Positions 4,814-5,055 of a stretch of 5,055 nt of DNA are shown piece after piece; the stretch's first letter is position 1, and every line of letters starts with the position of its first letter. The notes beneath the pieces were generated by a model, which was given only the letters and a program-made list of their open reading frames with translations, was not told the origin of the DNA and searched no databases. A program made the position numbers and the translations under genes. The DNA comes from an uncultured Nitrososphaerales archaeon (lineage in GTDB: Archaea > Thermoproteota > Nitrososphaeria > Nitrososphaerales > JAAOZN01): NCBI GenBank assembly GCA_938029515.1, contig CALJAQ010000113.1, positions 1 to 5,055 on the forward strand, written 5' to 3'.

Positions 4814-5055
4814 TTATTTACCAAACCTTCTCTCACGCTGCTGATAAATTCTTATAGCCCTCATGAGGTCTATCTTTCTGAACTCCGGCCAAAAGGCGTC
4901 TAAGAAGACCAACTCGCTGTACGCTGACTGCCAAAGAAGAAAACCGCTAAGCCTCTCTTCTCCAGATGTTCTTATGATCAAGTCTGGTTCTGGATGCGGT
5001 AAGTGGGCTGTGTAGAGGTAGCGCTCTATCGTCTCAGTGTTTATGCTCGAGGCAT
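4814..5055 (-). CDS. uppS: cis-Prenyltransferase (undecaprenyl/polyprenyl diphosphate synthase type), C-terminal part
   Basis: The last 79 full residues of a Z-isoprenyl diphosphate synthase, which extends a short prenyl diphosphate with isopentenyl diphosphate to make the polyprenyl carrier lipid for glycan assembly at the membrane. The frame enters from the right edge and stops with TAA at 4814-4816. The visible part contains [20 protein letters not shown] followed by WQSAYSEL, the conserved C-terminal signature of the family (R-T-S-G-E-x-R-[LI]-S-[NG]-F-L-x-W-Q-x-x-Y-[AS]-E), then [26 protein letters not shown], the usual tail. Gly replaces the more common Asn in LSNF, as in some archaeal members. 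The N-terminal catalytic Asp region lies outside the window, so product chain length cannot be judged. purA starts 35 bp downstream. Confidence 0.93.
   Translation of the reverse strand, partial: ASSINTETIERYLYTAHLPHPEPDLIIRTSGEERLSGFLLWQSAYSELVFLDAFWPEFRKIDLMRAIRIYQQRERRFGK

Overview
The window looks archaeal, and most likely comes from a (hyper)thermophile-like member of the TACK or Asgard groups. The reasons are a short archaeal-type adenylosuccinate synthetase (336 aa), an archaeal OMP decarboxylase, TATA-like boxes about 25 bp upstream of start codons with almost no leader, heavy use of TTG starts, and a small basic protein that reads as eukaryote-type ribosomal protein eL22. The lineage call is an inference. 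No rRNA or other marker settles it.

Layout from left to right. (1) A plus-strand pair: the 3' part of an inositol monophosphatase-family gene (1-425), then a Nudix hydrolase of the Ap4A pyrophosphatase type (466-891). (2) A minus-strand pair read leftward from about 2320: an unrecognised 225-aa protein with two similar halves, then pyrF, joined by a TTGA stop/start overlap. (3) A 68-bp divergent promoter region (2321-2388). (4) A plus-strand pair: a DUF72/YecE-family TIM-barrel protein (2389-3114) and an unrecognised 118-aa helical protein (3131-3487). (5) A minus-strand run read leftward from the right edge: the C-terminal part of a cis-prenyltransferase (uppS-type), purA, and the eL22-like gene.

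The genes are mostly housekeeping. PyrF makes UMP, PurA commits IMP to AMP, the Nudix enzyme would clear dinucleoside polyphosphates, and the prenyltransferase makes the polyprenyl lipid carrier for glycan assembly. The DNA is very compact. Both convergent gene pairs (888-891 and 3484-3487) overlap at their stop codons, and within operons the gaps run from a 4-nt overlap to 40 bp. No RNA gene, CRISPR array, insertion sequence or mobile-element signature was seen, and no stretch over 300 bases lacks a gene.

The points most worth a second look are the eL22-like gene coupled to purA, the internally duplicated unknown protein coupled to pyrF, and the inverted repeat in their divergent control region. 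I found no clear sign of a defence island or other new multi-gene system.
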